NCBI RefSeq assembly: GCF_000348985.1
Contig: NC_035922.1
Location: 757,604-821,603 of the forward strand
DNA length: 64,000 bases
Source: Huiozyma naganishii CBS 8797
Lineage: Eukaryota > Ascomycota > Saccharomycetes > Saccharomycetales > Saccharomycetaceae
Reading direction: 5' to 3'
A program made the position numbers and the translations under genes. Below are positions 41,464-52,340 of the stretch, in pieces. The notes under the pieces are model-generated. The model was not told the origin of the DNA. It worked only from the letters and a program-made list of their open reading frames with translations, and searched no databases. Every line of letters begins with the position of its first letter. Within the stretch, counting starts at the first letter, position 1.

Positions 41464-41473
41464 CATGTAAATA
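41464..41473 (+). promoter_or_regulatory. Puf3-type site in RSM25 3' UTR
   Basis: CATGTAAATA is an exact Puf3 element on the sense strand, starting 29 bases after the RSM25 stop codon. It is identical in sequence to the site after MRPS8. Confidence 0.7.
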
Positions 41474-41567
41474 TGTAAGAGAAGGAATTCAGCATCCACA
41501 TATTTGTTTCCCTTTCCTTCAAAAATAGTTAACATAATCAATTCATTATAATATCGGACTCTCGTCT

Positions 41568-41574
41568 TGAGTCA
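41568..41574 (+). promoter_or_regulatory. Gcn4 site upstream of LYS12
   Basis: TGAGTCA is a perfect Gcn4 (AP-1) site, about 345 bp before the LYS12 ATG. Lysine biosynthesis genes are under general amino acid control. Confidence 0.65.
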
Positions 41575-41744
41575 GTCATATGTATTTCTTCAGCGGAACG
41601 TCACACGCCGCCGACAACAGGGCACCACCCACGGAATTTGTAGAAACAACATCCAAGAGTTCTCACGGCGACAACACCTGGAAATTCAAATTGCGACGCA
41701 AAAACAGCAGGCAAAAACAGCAAGGAAAAAACATGTCGAGAAAT

Positions 41745-41753
41745 TCCAGTGGA
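41745..41753 (+). promoter_or_regulatory. Lys14 site upstream of LYS12
   Basis: TCCAGTGGA matches the Lys14 consensus TCCRNYGGA in all positions, about 165 bp before the LYS12 ATG and 50 bp before its TATA box. TTCAGCGGA at 41589-41597 is a second copy with one mismatch. Lys14 with its co-inducer 2-aminoadipate semialdehyde activates LYS genes in S. cerevisiae. Confidence 0.65.
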
Positions 41754-41917
41754 AATTCGAGTTCACGGACAAACCCAGTCATAGTCACTTGATTGATGTT
41801 CTGTATATATATAAAACTAGGGTAGTTAATGAGACTCTGCTCTTCTTCATGTAGCTTCGTTTGCTTCCCTGTTAAACATCGTCAAAGCTGTTCATACTTG
41901 TATAACTCTACCATTGA

Positions 41918-43036
<1,119 letters not shown>

Positions 43037-43183
43037 ATTATCTGATATGCCGGAAAAAAACAACTTATGATCGATTCATGAACTTTCTATAATGCATTAT
43101 AATATAACTGTTTGTATAAGTATATTTCTCCCTTTAAGAATACCTAATGAACCCCGGTGCAGGTAAGTGGAAAGCTGTCTTAG

Positions 43184-45550
43184 TCAAGAAACTGTGCTGG
43201 GATATCTTTGTTTGAAGCTTTTTTCAAGTTCGTCAACAGCAGTATCGGATAACAGGTCTGCTGGTGTATTGAGTACTGTTGTTGAATGCTTTTTGTTTAT
43301 TTTTAGAGATGACAGGTGGGCGGGTTTCTTCGGTGGTTTGGGTCTCAAGTGATCCGGCTTCTTCGGAACTACTGGTGGGGCTTTTGATTTTGCGGGATAC
43401 TTACCATTATCATTATCCCTATTAATCAGAGCAGGCACAACAACAGGGTGTCCTGATGAGCCCCGAGCCGACAGAATCAATGGGGTCTGTGAAACACTGT
43501 TTTGTCTTACGAGGTGGTAGTGTGGATTGGTTGGGCTTACCATTTTTGGTCTCTTAGTATATTTCCCATACCCTGCAGCAGTTTTCTTCACCGGAGAATC
43601 TTCTGCGTTTTTCAGCAGATTCAAAACACGTTTCTCAATAGATGCCTTCATCTTCCTGTCCACCGCATATTTCAATGGCGATGGAGACTGGAATGATGTC
43701 TTTGGATCTGGGAGATGCAGGGTATCATACAGTTCATTTTCGTCAGAGAGTTCGGAATGGGTGGGAGACGATACAGCAGTTTTTAAACTGTTTGAAGTGT
43801 GTGTGGTTACCACAGCAGGGATAATTGGCGCGGAGTTAGGTTTTGCAATATTATTGTTTGATCCAATGGAATATGAGCTGCCTAAACGTTCCAAATGATT
43901 TCTTGCGTTCTCAACAGACAAAGCCTTGACATTATTTGCCATACCTGAAACACTATTTTTCAGCGATTCTATGGCAGATTTGATGCTGTTCCCAGTTTCT
44001 TGTACAGTGTCAATTGATGAAGAAGCAGATGAATCATTAGTAATGACGTTTCTTAATTGAACACCTAATCTCGATACAATGCTATTTCCTGTATTATCTG
44101 TTCTATCAGTGGAAATATGCGGTAATATCCTTGTATGTTGTAATGACGGCTCTTCAAGCGTTTGGGTTTCGGAATCAACGTAAGTCTTGTTTTTACTTCC
44201 AGTGCTATTTTGGGCCGGTATATTCAGTTTTGTGGTATTTCTTATGTTATCGTTCGCATGTTGATTGGCAAGGTAGCTTATTGCCGGTACTGAAGAGGAT
44301 AGATAATGGTTTTCCAAACCATTGTTGCCATCTTCCAGTGAATTATATAAGGGTTTCGCAATGGTCTTGTTTGATACGATACCGATTGGCGGGGGCGTGT
44401 GGTGAGAATTGAAGGAATTTGGGGTTGTCTTGGTCATCACCAGCACTGGACCGTATGAGGACTTGATAGGGGAAAGTTGTGGCTTCAGTGGTGATATTTC
44501 TTTTCCTACACGTATTGCGGTAGTCTCTTTTGCAGATTGGTCGGTAAACTGAGTAGTGTTCGCTCTCGAAAAATTGACCGGCATGACTGACACAGCACCT
44601 TGGTGCCGCGACCTTTCCAAATAGAAGTTATCAATTGGGCAGGGAATATTTTGTATCTTTGAAATTTCTTCCAGCAATTGGCAGATGTTTGGTCTTTTTA
44701 CCGGGTGCGGAGACAACAAAACTCTTACTACATTCTTCAAGCGATCGCTGTAGATTGGGTATGCAGGGTACTGGTAGCGCCCATTAAGTATTGCGACTTC
44801 TCTATCTTCTCGAAAGGTGTAGTGTAGTAGCATAATTTGTAAAGCAACACACCAAGAGCCCAGATGTCTGATTTTTCGTTCGATGGGAAATCCTTTGACG
44901 AGATCAATCATCTCAGGTGACCTATATTGAGCGGTCGTATTCTTCATAACATCATGCTGCACGTATTGCAGTTCCTGTGGATTCCTAGGAGGTCGTATTA
45001 TGCCACATACAGAACCAAAGTCGCAGACTTTGAAAAGCCCATCCCCAGATATGAGCACGTTCTCAATTTTTATATCCCTATGAATCAGCGGAGGTAGTAG
45101 CTTATGCATGGCAGCAATACCTTGACACACTTGGTTCATTATATTTAGTACTTCCTGTTCTTGTAGCCTTTCTCGTAGTTTTGTGTTCATAAAATCTAGC
45201 AAGCTACCCCGTTCACAATATTCCATTAAAAGAAAAACCTCATAAGAACCATTACCAAACTCTGATTTTGCCGCATTAGAATCAATATATGAAACGACAT
45301 GCCTATTATTTTTCAGTAGTTTCATTGCGTCAACTTCGGTTCTCAGGACATTCAAACCAGACTTATTTGGAACGATGACTCTTTTCAAGCAGGCAATATT
45401 GGAGTTTGTATATTCATCTTTCGGACTAATCTCCACAGAGTATATTTGAGCAAACCCACCACTCGTGAGATACTTTAGAATCTTTGCCTGATGACTTCCT
45501 ACCTTTATAACGAACCCGGGTGGGTAGTTTGGGATCACTGGCTGATTCAT
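43184..45550 (-). CDS. PRK1: Actin-patch Ser/Thr kinase Prk1 with compensating frameshifts
   Basis: Prk1 phosphorylates the endocytic coat proteins Pan1, Sla1 and Ent1/2 and so disassembles actin patches. The 788-codon frame has an N-terminal kinase domain (about 10-325) with the glycine loop [13 protein letters not shown], catalytic loop [12 protein letters not shown] and activation segment start CDFGSVCG. A long Ser/Thr-rich tail follows, and the C-terminal Abp1 SH3 ligand (KPPKKPAHL). Within kinase subdomain IX, codons between about 44880 and 44799 are out of register. The frame as read gives [12 protein letters not shown], while the shifted frame gives the conserved [20 protein letters not shown]. 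One extra base near 44879 and one missing near 44800 compensate. ARK1 is the paralogue; LYS12 next door indicates PRK1. The ATG is at 45550. Confidence 0.9.
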   Translation of the reverse strand: MNQPVIPNYPPGFVIKVGSHQAKILKYLTSGGFAQIYSVEISPKDEYTNSNIACLKRVIVPNKSGLNVLRTEVDAMKLLKNNRHVVSYIDSNAAKSEFGNGSYEVFLLMEYCERGSLLDFMNTKLRERLQEQEVLNIMNQVCQGIAAMHKLLPPLIHRDIKIENVLISGDGLFKVCDFGSVCGIIRPPRNPQELQYVQHDVMKNTTAQYRSPEMIDLVKGFPIERKIRHLGSWCVALQIMLLHYTFREDREVAILNGRYQYPAYPIYSDRLKNVVRVLLSPHPVKRPNICQLLEEISKIQNIPCPIDNFYLERSRHQGAVSVMPVNFSRANTTQFTDQSAKETTAIRVGKEISPLKPQLSPIKSSYGPVLVMTKTTPNSFNSHHTPPPIGIVSNKTIAKPLYNSLEDGNNGLENHYLSSSVPAISYLANQHANDNIRNTTKLNIPAQNSTGSKNKTYVDSETQTLEEPSLQHTRILPHISTDRTDNTGNSIVSRLGVQLRNVITNDSSASSSIDTVQETGNSIKSAIESLKNSVSGMANNVKALSVENARNHLERLGSSYSIGSNNNIAKPNSAPIIPAVVTTHTSNSLKTAVSSPTHSELSDENELYDTLHLPDPKTSFQSPSPLKYAVDRKMKASIEKRVLNLLKNAEDSPVKKTAAGYGKYTKRPKMVSPTNPHYHLVRQNSVSQTPLILSARGSSGHPVVVPALINRDNDNGKYPAKSKAPPVVPKKPDHLRPKPPKKPAHLSSLKINKKHSTTVLNTPADLLSDTAVDELEKSFKQRYPSTVS

Positions 45551-46614
45551 ACTCAAAAATATTCTTTGACCAGTTTTTCAAATCAATCGATACGTGATCG
45601 CAGTATCAATCTATAATTGATAAACAAATTGTCAGAGTTAAGGGATAAACCTGGATGGTCCACAAACAGCTTAAAAGGACAGCTCTACCTTACAGAATAT
45701 GTGTTTATTTGTCCATCCAAAACTCATATGGCTTTTTTTTTTCCCGAGATACTTCAAAAAAAAAATCAAATACATTCTCGATACATATAAAGGAGAACGT
45801 AGTTTTAGGTGTACAAAGGTCGAATTTAACTTTGTTTCTCTTTAGAGCACAACAAAACATTTTCTACTGACTCTATTTTTGACTCTTTCTGTTACAAAAA
45901 CTGTCATTCCTGGCTGTAAATTGGGCTTTCTTCCAGCTTCTAATTCCATATGTAGGACAGTCAGTAGCGAAAGCTTTCAGTTTCTTGAACAAACTTACAA
46001 TATGTATCGTTGTACTATATGAGTAAAATTCTTGTTATAAAGCAACACAACTGTACTTTCCCTTATTTTCTGGTTTTATCCAAAATTCCATGAAAGCTAC
46101 TAGGGCAGAGCGTAATTCAACCGGTTTAGTAACATGAAACACTGTTTAATTGTAAAAACAGTTAGTAGTTATCCAATAGTCCATGCACATCAAGAACAAT
46201 ACATACTTTGAACCAGTGTCTACAAAATATATACGGAGAGTCAATGCAAAATATATAGCGCTGTGACATTTTCCAGTGTATATGAACTTGGTTTTTACCA
46301 ACACAACTCCACTTGACACTAGTGATTGCTAAATTATCTCGTTCTTTAGTTTCAATGTGCCTTTGAGAAGATGATACAAAAAAGAATGTATGACCTTAGA
46401 TCATACGAGTGACGAAACAAAACAAATTGAGTGTAGCCAAGATCGACTGCAAAATAGGCATCCTAGGTACTTCAGAGATTTAAAAGTTGACCCTTATCCT
46501 TTTCACATTCTTCAAATTTCTATTCTGTCTGTAGTGCCATCAGTATATTAGAATGCATGTGCATTCGATACAGGAATATATTACAGACATAAATTTTTAA
46601 AAAACAAAACAATT
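45551..46614. other. Gene-poor region between PRK1 and tRNA-Ile
   Basis: About 1.06 kb, AT-rich, at a synteny junction. It contains no ORF with a conserved look. I searched by eye for LTR ends (TGTTG...CAACA) of Ty elements, which often lie upstream of yeast tRNA genes, and found none. Homopolymer runs occur near 45730 and 45760. Confidence 0.5.
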
Positions 46615-46688
46615 GGTCTCTTGGCCCAGTTGGTTAAGGCACCGTGCTAATAACGCGGGGATCAGCAGTTCGATCCTGCTAGAGACCA
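46615..46688 (+). tRNA. tRNA-Ile, anticodon AAU
   Basis: This 74-base tRNA gene has no intron. The acceptor stem GGTCTCT pairs with AGAGACC, followed by discriminator A. The D-arm contains the A box (TGGCCCAGTTGG). The anticodon loop CTAATAA gives anticodon AAT (read as IAU after inosine formation). The T-arm contains GTTCGATCC (B box GGTTCGA-like, here AGTTCGATCCT). A T7 terminator follows at 46689-46695. The sequence is nearly that of S. cerevisiae tRNA-Ile(AAU). Confidence 0.97.
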
Positions 46689-47491
46689 TTTTTTTGGTTG
46701 GAGATCTCATATCACTGTTTTTACTGAAAAATGCATCTATATTTGTCAGTTGTTTTCGGGGTACATTCTCCACACATAATATTTTATTGTCCGGGACTAT
46801 GAACGAAGAAAGATCAACGAGTGTACTTGTTACCGCGTTATATACCGTCATAAAAAAAGAATGTGGTGAAACCGTATCAAGTGAGCAACAGCTGTTGCCC
46901 TTTTTTTAACTCGTTTTTTTTTCGCTTCAGCGTTGAAAAAAATACAGAAACTGATTCACCAAAAACTCCAAAAAAGAAAAAATAAAAGAAAGAGAGAACA
47001 AGTTGAACAACTTTTGACAGTCCCCATAAATCGCGTTTTCCTTCAAAGTGGGCCAAGCGGTTAACGATTCAAACTAGTTGATACAGCAGATAGATAGTTC
47101 CTTTTATTTTATTTTGTTTTTTTATCTTTGTATCATCCAAACGGAACCTTTCTACCGTTAGCTTCTATTTTTTTTCCTTTTTATTTCTGAAATCCCCTCA
47201 CCTGTGCGAGCTTTCCTTTTCCCGTCCGATTTAACTTTCCATCTGATTTTTAATTCTGTGAATTGATTAGTGGATCTTTGCCGCATTCAGTATCTCAATA
47301 AATTACAAAAAGAACTTCCTTCTTTTTTCACTACATTTTCTTTTGGATACCTAGTAATTGCGTTTGTTTTCTACAACATATATTTTGAGAAAACAGCTCG
47401 ATTATAACCCGTTCCTTCCATAAAGAGACAACCTTTGTTTTTTCCCGTTACTAAGTCTTTATTCAATTCGTATACCGAATTCTTTAGTATA
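46689..47491. other. tRNA-Ile/PUB1 intergenic region
   Basis: About 800 bp. It begins with the tRNA terminator T run and is rich in T and A homopolymers (near 46904, 46918, 47100-47130, 47168), as in strong nucleosome-free promoters. This fits an abundant mRNA. No gene was recognised. Confidence 0.6.
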
Positions 47492-48820
47492 ATGTCTCAA
47501 GAACAAATTCAACCAACTTCTCAAAGTTCCGAGGCGGAAATTTCCTCCGTTCCTCAATCTGAATCCCCAGTTACTACAGCTGCGACAGCTCCCTCTTCAA
47601 TTGAACCTTCTCAGAAGCAAGCTGCTTCGGAAGCTGATGTTGTTCCAGAAGAAAATGAGGAAGCTAACAAGGAACCTCCTGTTGTTCCTGCCAACGCTAC
47701 CCATGGTGGTAGAGAAACATCCGATAGGGTGTTGTACGTCGGTAACCTTGATAAGTCAATTACCGAAGATATTTTGAAGCAATATTTCCAGGTTGCTGGA
47801 CAAATCGTCGACGTTAAAGTCATGATTGATAAGAAAAGCAACTATGTTAACTACGCCTTTGTCGAATATGCTAAAGCACATGATGCCTCGGTAGCCCTAC
47901 AGACTTTGAACGGTATCCAAATTGAGAACAATAAAGTCAAAATCAACAGAGCTTTCCAGTCGCAACAGTCCACAACCGATGACAGTACGTTTAACCTGTT
48001 CGTTGGCGATCTAAACATTGATATTGATGATGACACTCTAAGCCGTTCTTTCAAAGACTTCCCATCCTATATTCAAGCTCATGTAATGTGGGACATGCAA
48101 ACTGGTAGATCCAGAGGTTACGGTTTCGTATCTTTTGCTGATCAAGAACAAGCTCAAAAAGCTATGGAAGAAATGCAAGGCAAGGAGCTCAACGGCAGGC
48201 CAATCAGAATAAATTGGGCCACAAAGCGTGACAACAACCAACAGCAGAACCATGGCGGTCCACGTCGCGGAGGGTTCCGTAACAATAACAATAACAGAAG
48301 AGGTGGTATGATGCAAGAACCACAGGTTAACATTCCAATCGATGGGATGCCACCTCAAATGGTTCCACCACAGCCAATGGTGGCGCAGTCAATGACTTCT
48401 GCCATTCCTTTCCAGGATACACAACAAGGTGCACCAATGGGTGCTCTACCACCAGTGAACCCACAGGCTGTTGACGACATGATTAGAAGAGCTCCACCAA
48501 GAGTCTCCACTGCTTACATTGGTAACATCCCACACTTTGCTACAGAGGCAGACTTGATTCCATTGCTACAGAGTTTTGGCTTCATTCTCGATTTCACGCA
48601 CTATCCAGAAAAGGGCTGCTGTTTTATCAAGTATGACACTCATGAACAAGCTGCTGTTTGTATTGTTGCTTTGGCCAACTTCAACTTCCAAGGTAGAAAT
48701 TTGAGAACAGGCTGGGGTAAGGAGAGAAACACATTTGCCCCACCCCAACAACAACAGGCTCAACCTGGTATGATGCCAGTGATGATGGGTGAGCAACAGC
48801 CACCTCAACAACAGCAATAA
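47492..48820 (+). CDS. PUB1: Poly(A)+ RNA-binding protein Pub1
   Basis: Pub1 binds U-rich and AU-rich elements of mRNA, stabilises some transcripts and joins stress granules. The 442-residue protein has an acidic Gln/Ser/Glu-rich N-terminus (1-75), RRM1 (about 79-155, RNP2 LYVGNL), RRM2 (about 168-245, RNP1 RGYGFVSF), an Asn/Arg/Gly- and Met/Pro-rich linker, RRM3 (about 340-410, AYIGNI, CCFIKY) and a Gln-rich tail with the low-complexity character needed for granules. The start is the ATG at 47492; the frame is open upstream but only from a TTG. The length is close to YNL016W (453). It belongs to the chrXIV copy of the region also represented by PRK1. Confidence 0.96.
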   Translation: MSQEQIQPTSQSSEAEISSVPQSESPVTTAATAPSSIEPSQKQAASEADVVPEENEEANKEPPVVPANATHGGRETSDRVLYVGNLDKSITEDILKQYFQVAGQIVDVKVMIDKKSNYVNYAFVEYAKAHDASVALQTLNGIQIENNKVKINRAFQSQQSTTDDSTFNLFVGDLNIDIDDDTLSRSFKDFPSYIQAHVMWDMQTGRSRGYGFVSFADQEQAQKAMEEMQGKELNGRPIRINWATKRDNNQQQNHGGPRRGGFRNNNNNRRGGMMQEPQVNIPIDGMPPQMVPPQPMVAQSMTSAIPFQDTQQGAPMGALPPVNPQAVDDMIRRAPPRVSTAYIGNIPHFATEADLIPLLQSFGFILDFTHYPEKGCCFIKYDTHEQAAVCIVALANFNFQGRNLRTGWGKERNTFAPPQQQQAQPGMMPVMMGEQQPPQQQQ

Positions 48821-49192
48821 TGGACACGATTGGCGATGGGCGACTAATTATTGGAAACTCTAAACTACATCCGAAGGTTATCTTCACCCACGTTTTTTTT
48901 ACTTCAACTAGTGCTTTTTTCTCTTTCTAAATCTATAACAGTTTCATATATTTGCTACTGACAGATATGTATATATCTGTGTAGATTTACATCGCTCTTT
49001 TGTCTAGGATTCTCATGTTAGCCTCATTTTACACGGTGGAACTTTTTTCTTTACTGCGTAGAAGATTTGAAAAAAAAATTTAGTTGCTGAAAAAAGAAAT
49101 CTAAAGAAGGTGTAGCAAGCAGCTCATCCTGAACTCTAAAATTTAAGCATCATCGTGACAGCCATCACTTACATATCCAATCCAGTTTTTTT
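48821..49192. other. PUB1/UBP1 intergenic region
   Basis: About 370 bp with T-rich runs (48892-48901, 48915) and an A8 run near 49070. It is a synteny junction between a chrXIV-type gene and the chrIV-type block. No gene was recognised. Confidence 0.5.
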
Positions 49193-51487
49193 ATGAATTG
49201 GGAAGATATCAATAGCATATTTATCTTATTTTTATCCGTTGTCCTCTTCTTCTTTTTGTTACATACTCCAACAAGCTCCAAAATCACTAGATTTGTATTG
49301 AAAATGGTCAACCAAGCTAAACGAATGACATCCTATTATTCTGCTCCATCGATGGACGATGTCATCTTAAAAAGGGGTGGATTTGTCGCTGGGCTTGTTA
49401 ATGACGGCAACACATGCTTCATGAACTCTGTTTTACAATCGCTAGCCTCCTCGAGGGAACTGGCCCATTTTTTAGATGATATTATCGAAGAATCTGAACC
49501 CAATAAGAACGAATTGAACTTCAGTGTAGCATTTAAAACTTTACTGGATAAACTAAATGCCAAATACGGTAGGAACCGGAAGTACTATAGACCAAATGCA
49601 CTACTAAAAACCATGGAATCTGGCCCAAATAAAAATATCCTACTTGGCTATGACCAAGAGGATGCCCAAGAATTTTTTCAACAAATCATATCACAGTTGG
49701 AGAAAGATTTAAAGAAGGAGGATACCGATGGTGATTTTAAGAAGGAAGAGTCTGTTCAACCGTCCAGTGAAGATGACAAGACACCTATATTGGAAAGTGA
49801 TCTTCCGGCTGATGCCCTTTTGAATCAAGAGAACTTGGAAAAAGTTGGGACAGTATATATTCCCACTGAACAGGTTGAGCCAAATTTTGCCCTTGGCAAA
49901 GGTGAACATGAATCTTTCTACACTCCCTATAAATTATTGACCCCATTGGACGGGATAATTGCCGAAAGAATCGGTTGTTTAAACTGTGGTGAGAATGGTG
50001 GAATCAGATACTCCGTCTCCTCCGGTTTGAGTTTGAATCTCCCAAATGAAAACATTGGGGCGACATTGAAACTTTCTGAACTATTAGATAAATGGGTGGA
50101 GCCTGAAATTATTGAAGGTGTTGATTGTAATAGATGTGCATTAGAGGCCGTTCGCTCTCACTTACTGGAACAATTAGAGGGTTTTGAAAAAAATGAGAAG
50201 GCGCCACCCGCAAAACTAATTGATGCAATGAAAGAACGAGTTAAAGTTTTGGAGGAAACTTTGCTGAAACCAGCTATTGATGATGAGGATTACAAAAAAT
50301 TGCATACTGACAATATGGTGCGGAAATGTTCCAAATCTAAACAAGTTGTGATTTCCAGACCGCCTCCATTGCTATCTATTCACATCAACAGATCTGTTTT
50401 CGATCCCAGAACATACATGATTTGCAAGAATGGCTCCAGAGTGTTGTTCAAATCAAAGTTGAACCTTGATCAATGGTGTTGTTCACCCTTGGAAATCAAT
50501 CTAGATGCACGTCTTCCTATGTCGAAGAAACAGAAACGTTCCAGGGATTCTAGTGAAGAGGAGGAAGAGGAACTCGCTTATTTTAGCAAGCTACATCAGC
50601 GGTTTCAACGTGAATTTGAGGACAGTAGCGAAGACGAAGAACCGATTAGGACTGATAAGAATGTCAAAGATTATGACCCTTTGGGAGGACAGTACGACAG
50701 TGACGACTCATCATCCGATTTTTCAAGCCAGAAGGAAGATGAAGAATATATTGAGGAAACGGATGCCTTGGGGAATAGTGTTAGAAGAAAGGTTGTTCGG
50801 GAAGAAGATGGCGATGGCGAAAATACAGTGAGCAAGAATCTTCTCCTAGATCCAGGAAATGGCAGGGGTGTAAGTGGTGGAAATAAAGATTTTGAAGAGG
50901 AGGAAGAAGATGATGAAGCAGGAAATGAAGGAGAGGAAGAAGATGAAGCAGAAAAGGAAGAAGAGGTGGTGGAACCCCCCCCAATACGAGGATATTGCAG
51001 GAACTGCAGAAACTTCTTCCCCCCAGTTCCAAAGGTTTCAAAACCCGCGACACCATTGACCTACTCTTTGCGCTCTGTTATCGTACATTATGGGACTCAT
51101 AATTACGGTCATTATATTGCATTCAGAAAGTACAGAGGTTGTTGGTGGAGAATATCTGATGAGACTGTTGGTATTGTTACGGAAGCTGAGGTCTTGTCCA
51201 CTCCTGGTGTTTTTATGCTCTTCTATGAGTATGATTATGACGAAGCTACTGGAAAACTGAGAGACGACGTTGATCAGGAACAAATGTCTGACGAAATTAA
51301 AATAATTCAGAGTACTGCTACTTCTGAAAATCAAAAGGAGGAAAGTGAAGACGACGACCTAACAAAATTTGGAGAGGAAGAACAAGAAGAAGAAAACGAG
51401 GAAGGGGGCGGAGATTTATCAGATGGACAAGAACAGGAAGAAATCAAGCATATAGAAAACGTTGAAATCGAAAGTAATGATGGGTGA
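49193..51487 (+). CDS. UBP1: Ubiquitin-specific protease Ubp1
   Basis: Ubp1 removes ubiquitin from proteins. The 764-residue protein has one membrane segment at about 9-24 (IFILFLSVVLFFFLL). The USP catalytic domain is split by long acidic insertions (about 455-500 and 510-600, nearly all Glu/Asp). The catalytic Cys75 is in VNDGNTCFMNSVLQ and the catalytic His640 in GTHNYGHYIAF, followed by WWRISDETV. CLNCGENGG is one half of the zinc-binding site. The tail is again acidic. A second in-frame ATG (Met38, 49304) would give a soluble form. S. cerevisiae Ubp1 exists as membrane-anchored and soluble forms. The neighbours match YDL122W. Confidence 0.94.
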   Translation: MNWEDINSIFILFLSVVLFFFLLHTPTSSKITRFVLKMVNQAKRMTSYYSAPSMDDVILKRGGFVAGLVNDGNTCFMNSVLQSLASSRELAHFLDDIIEESEPNKNELNFSVAFKTLLDKLNAKYGRNRKYYRPNALLKTMESGPNKNILLGYDQEDAQEFFQQIISQLEKDLKKEDTDGDFKKEESVQPSSEDDKTPILESDLPADALLNQENLEKVGTVYIPTEQVEPNFALGKGEHESFYTPYKLLTPLDGIIAERIGCLNCGENGGIRYSVSSGLSLNLPNENIGATLKLSELLDKWVEPEIIEGVDCNRCALEAVRSHLLEQLEGFEKNEKAPPAKLIDAMKERVKVLEETLLKPAIDDEDYKKLHTDNMVRKCSKSKQVVISRPPPLLSIHINRSVFDPRTYMICKNGSRVLFKSKLNLDQWCCSPLEINLDARLPMSKKQKRSRDSSEEEEEELAYFSKLHQRFQREFEDSSEDEEPIRTDKNVKDYDPLGGQYDSDDSSSDFSSQKEDEEYIEETDALGNSVRRKVVREEDGDGENTVSKNLLLDPGNGRGVSGGNKDFEEEEEDDEAGNEGEEEDEAEKEEEVVEPPPIRGYCRNCRNFFPPVPKVSKPATPLTYSLRSVIVHYGTHNYGHYIAFRKYRGCWWRISDETVGIVTEAEVLSTPGVFMLFYEYDYDEATGKLRDDVDQEQMSDEIKIIQSTATSENQKEESEDDDLTKFGEEEQEEENEEGGGDLSDGQEQEEIKHIENVEIESNDG

Positions 51488-51679
51488 TTGGCAAACTAAA
51501 AAAAGTATATTATATAGGCGAAAATCGCTTTATTGAACTACAGTATAGAAATAAGTCCACTAAATCAACTCTTTTGCCCACGTAAAGGCAACTTTCTGCT
51601 GAAATGATTGTGTTAGTGATTTGTCTATAAAATTCAAGTACAGTTAAACAGAGCAGCAACGTTTCCCATTTTTTGTTCA

Positions 51680-52084
51680 CTAGACAAAACTTTCGTACGT
51701 CTCACGTTCCTTCCCATTACATTCTTGGCGTCTCTTATAAATAGCCGCCTCCTCTTCCTTTCTGTCCTCATTTATCAAATCATCAACATCAAAATCGAAT
51801 TGGTTTGGGTCATCATTACCCGTGTACTTACTTACACCTCGTTTTTTGAGACCATGTTTTGCATCGGCCTCATAAGTATCCTTAATATTAAAAGAACGGG
51901 ATGATGCTATACTCGACTTATCTCCTTCCTCTTTACTCTCTCTTAGATTAAATTTCATGGCTTTCTTCGAAGTATTAATTTTTTGATCACCCAACCCAAA
52001 CTTGCCAATACCAGACAACATGGGCAGCACAGTGATAAATAGTATAACAATCACCAAAACAATCAAAAAAGCATACGGATTCAT
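51680..52084 (-). CDS. EXP1: ER export factor Exp1-like protein
   Basis: S. cerevisiae Exp1 (YDL121C) is a small ER membrane protein needed for efficient ER exit of the plasma-membrane ATPase Pma1. The 134-residue protein has one N-terminal membrane segment (about 4-22, AFLIVLVIVILFITVLPML). It is followed by a hydrophilic basic and acidic cytosolic part with the conserved segment YTGNDDPNQFDFDVDDLINED near the C-terminus. The length is close to the S. cerevisiae protein (149). It lies convergent with UBP1 and divergent from YFH1, exactly as YDL122W-YDL121C-YDL120W. Confidence 0.9.
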   Translation of the reverse strand: MNPYAFLIVLVIVILFITVLPMLSGIGKFGLGDQKINTSKKAMKFNLRESKEEGDKSSIASSRSFNIKDTYEADAKHGLKKRGVSKYTGNDDPNQFDFDVDDLINEDRKEEEAAIYKRRQECNGKERETYESFV

Positions 52085-52340
52085 CTCTCAAATTATTGGG
52101 TTTGCTACTCACTGACGTACTCTGGAGAAACTAAATACCTTGTGTGAGATATGTGTCAAGCGATGACTATCAAATTTTCCATTTTCCGATTGTCATTCAC
52201 GCTGTATTTTTCATTTTCACAATAAAGTGCTTTTTCAGAGGTGAGGAACTTGATATAAAGATTCCGTCACAACGCTTATTAATAATCGTCGGTAGACTGT
52301 TACAAAGTGCGTAATCAAGGATAAAATTAAAAGGCCCCAA

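Larger units (their letters stand above)
41436..41917. other. RSM25/LYS12 intergenic region
   Basis: A 482-bp region carrying the RSM25 Puf3 site and the LYS12 control sites (Gcn4 and Lys14, listed separately), plus a TATATATAAAA box at 41803-41814. Overlapping plus-strand open frames at 41567-41854 do not look like genes. Confidence 0.6.

Noticed and set aside
41567..41854. 95- and 70-codon plus-strand ORFs before LYS12
   Set aside because: They overlap the Gcn4/Lys14 promoter sites and the TATA box of LYS12 and are rich in Lys/Arg/Ser without a recognisable domain.
45900..46614. Ty LTR upstream of the tRNA gene
   Set aside because: I looked for TGTT...AACA ends, a primer-binding site and 5-bp duplications and saw none.
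46597..46909. ORFs on both strands covering tRNA-Ile
   Set aside because: They run through a clear tRNA gene and have no conserved features.
47435..47491. N-terminal extension of PUB1
   Set aside because: It would begin with TTG. The ATG at 47492 gives MSQEQ and the usual Pub1 length.
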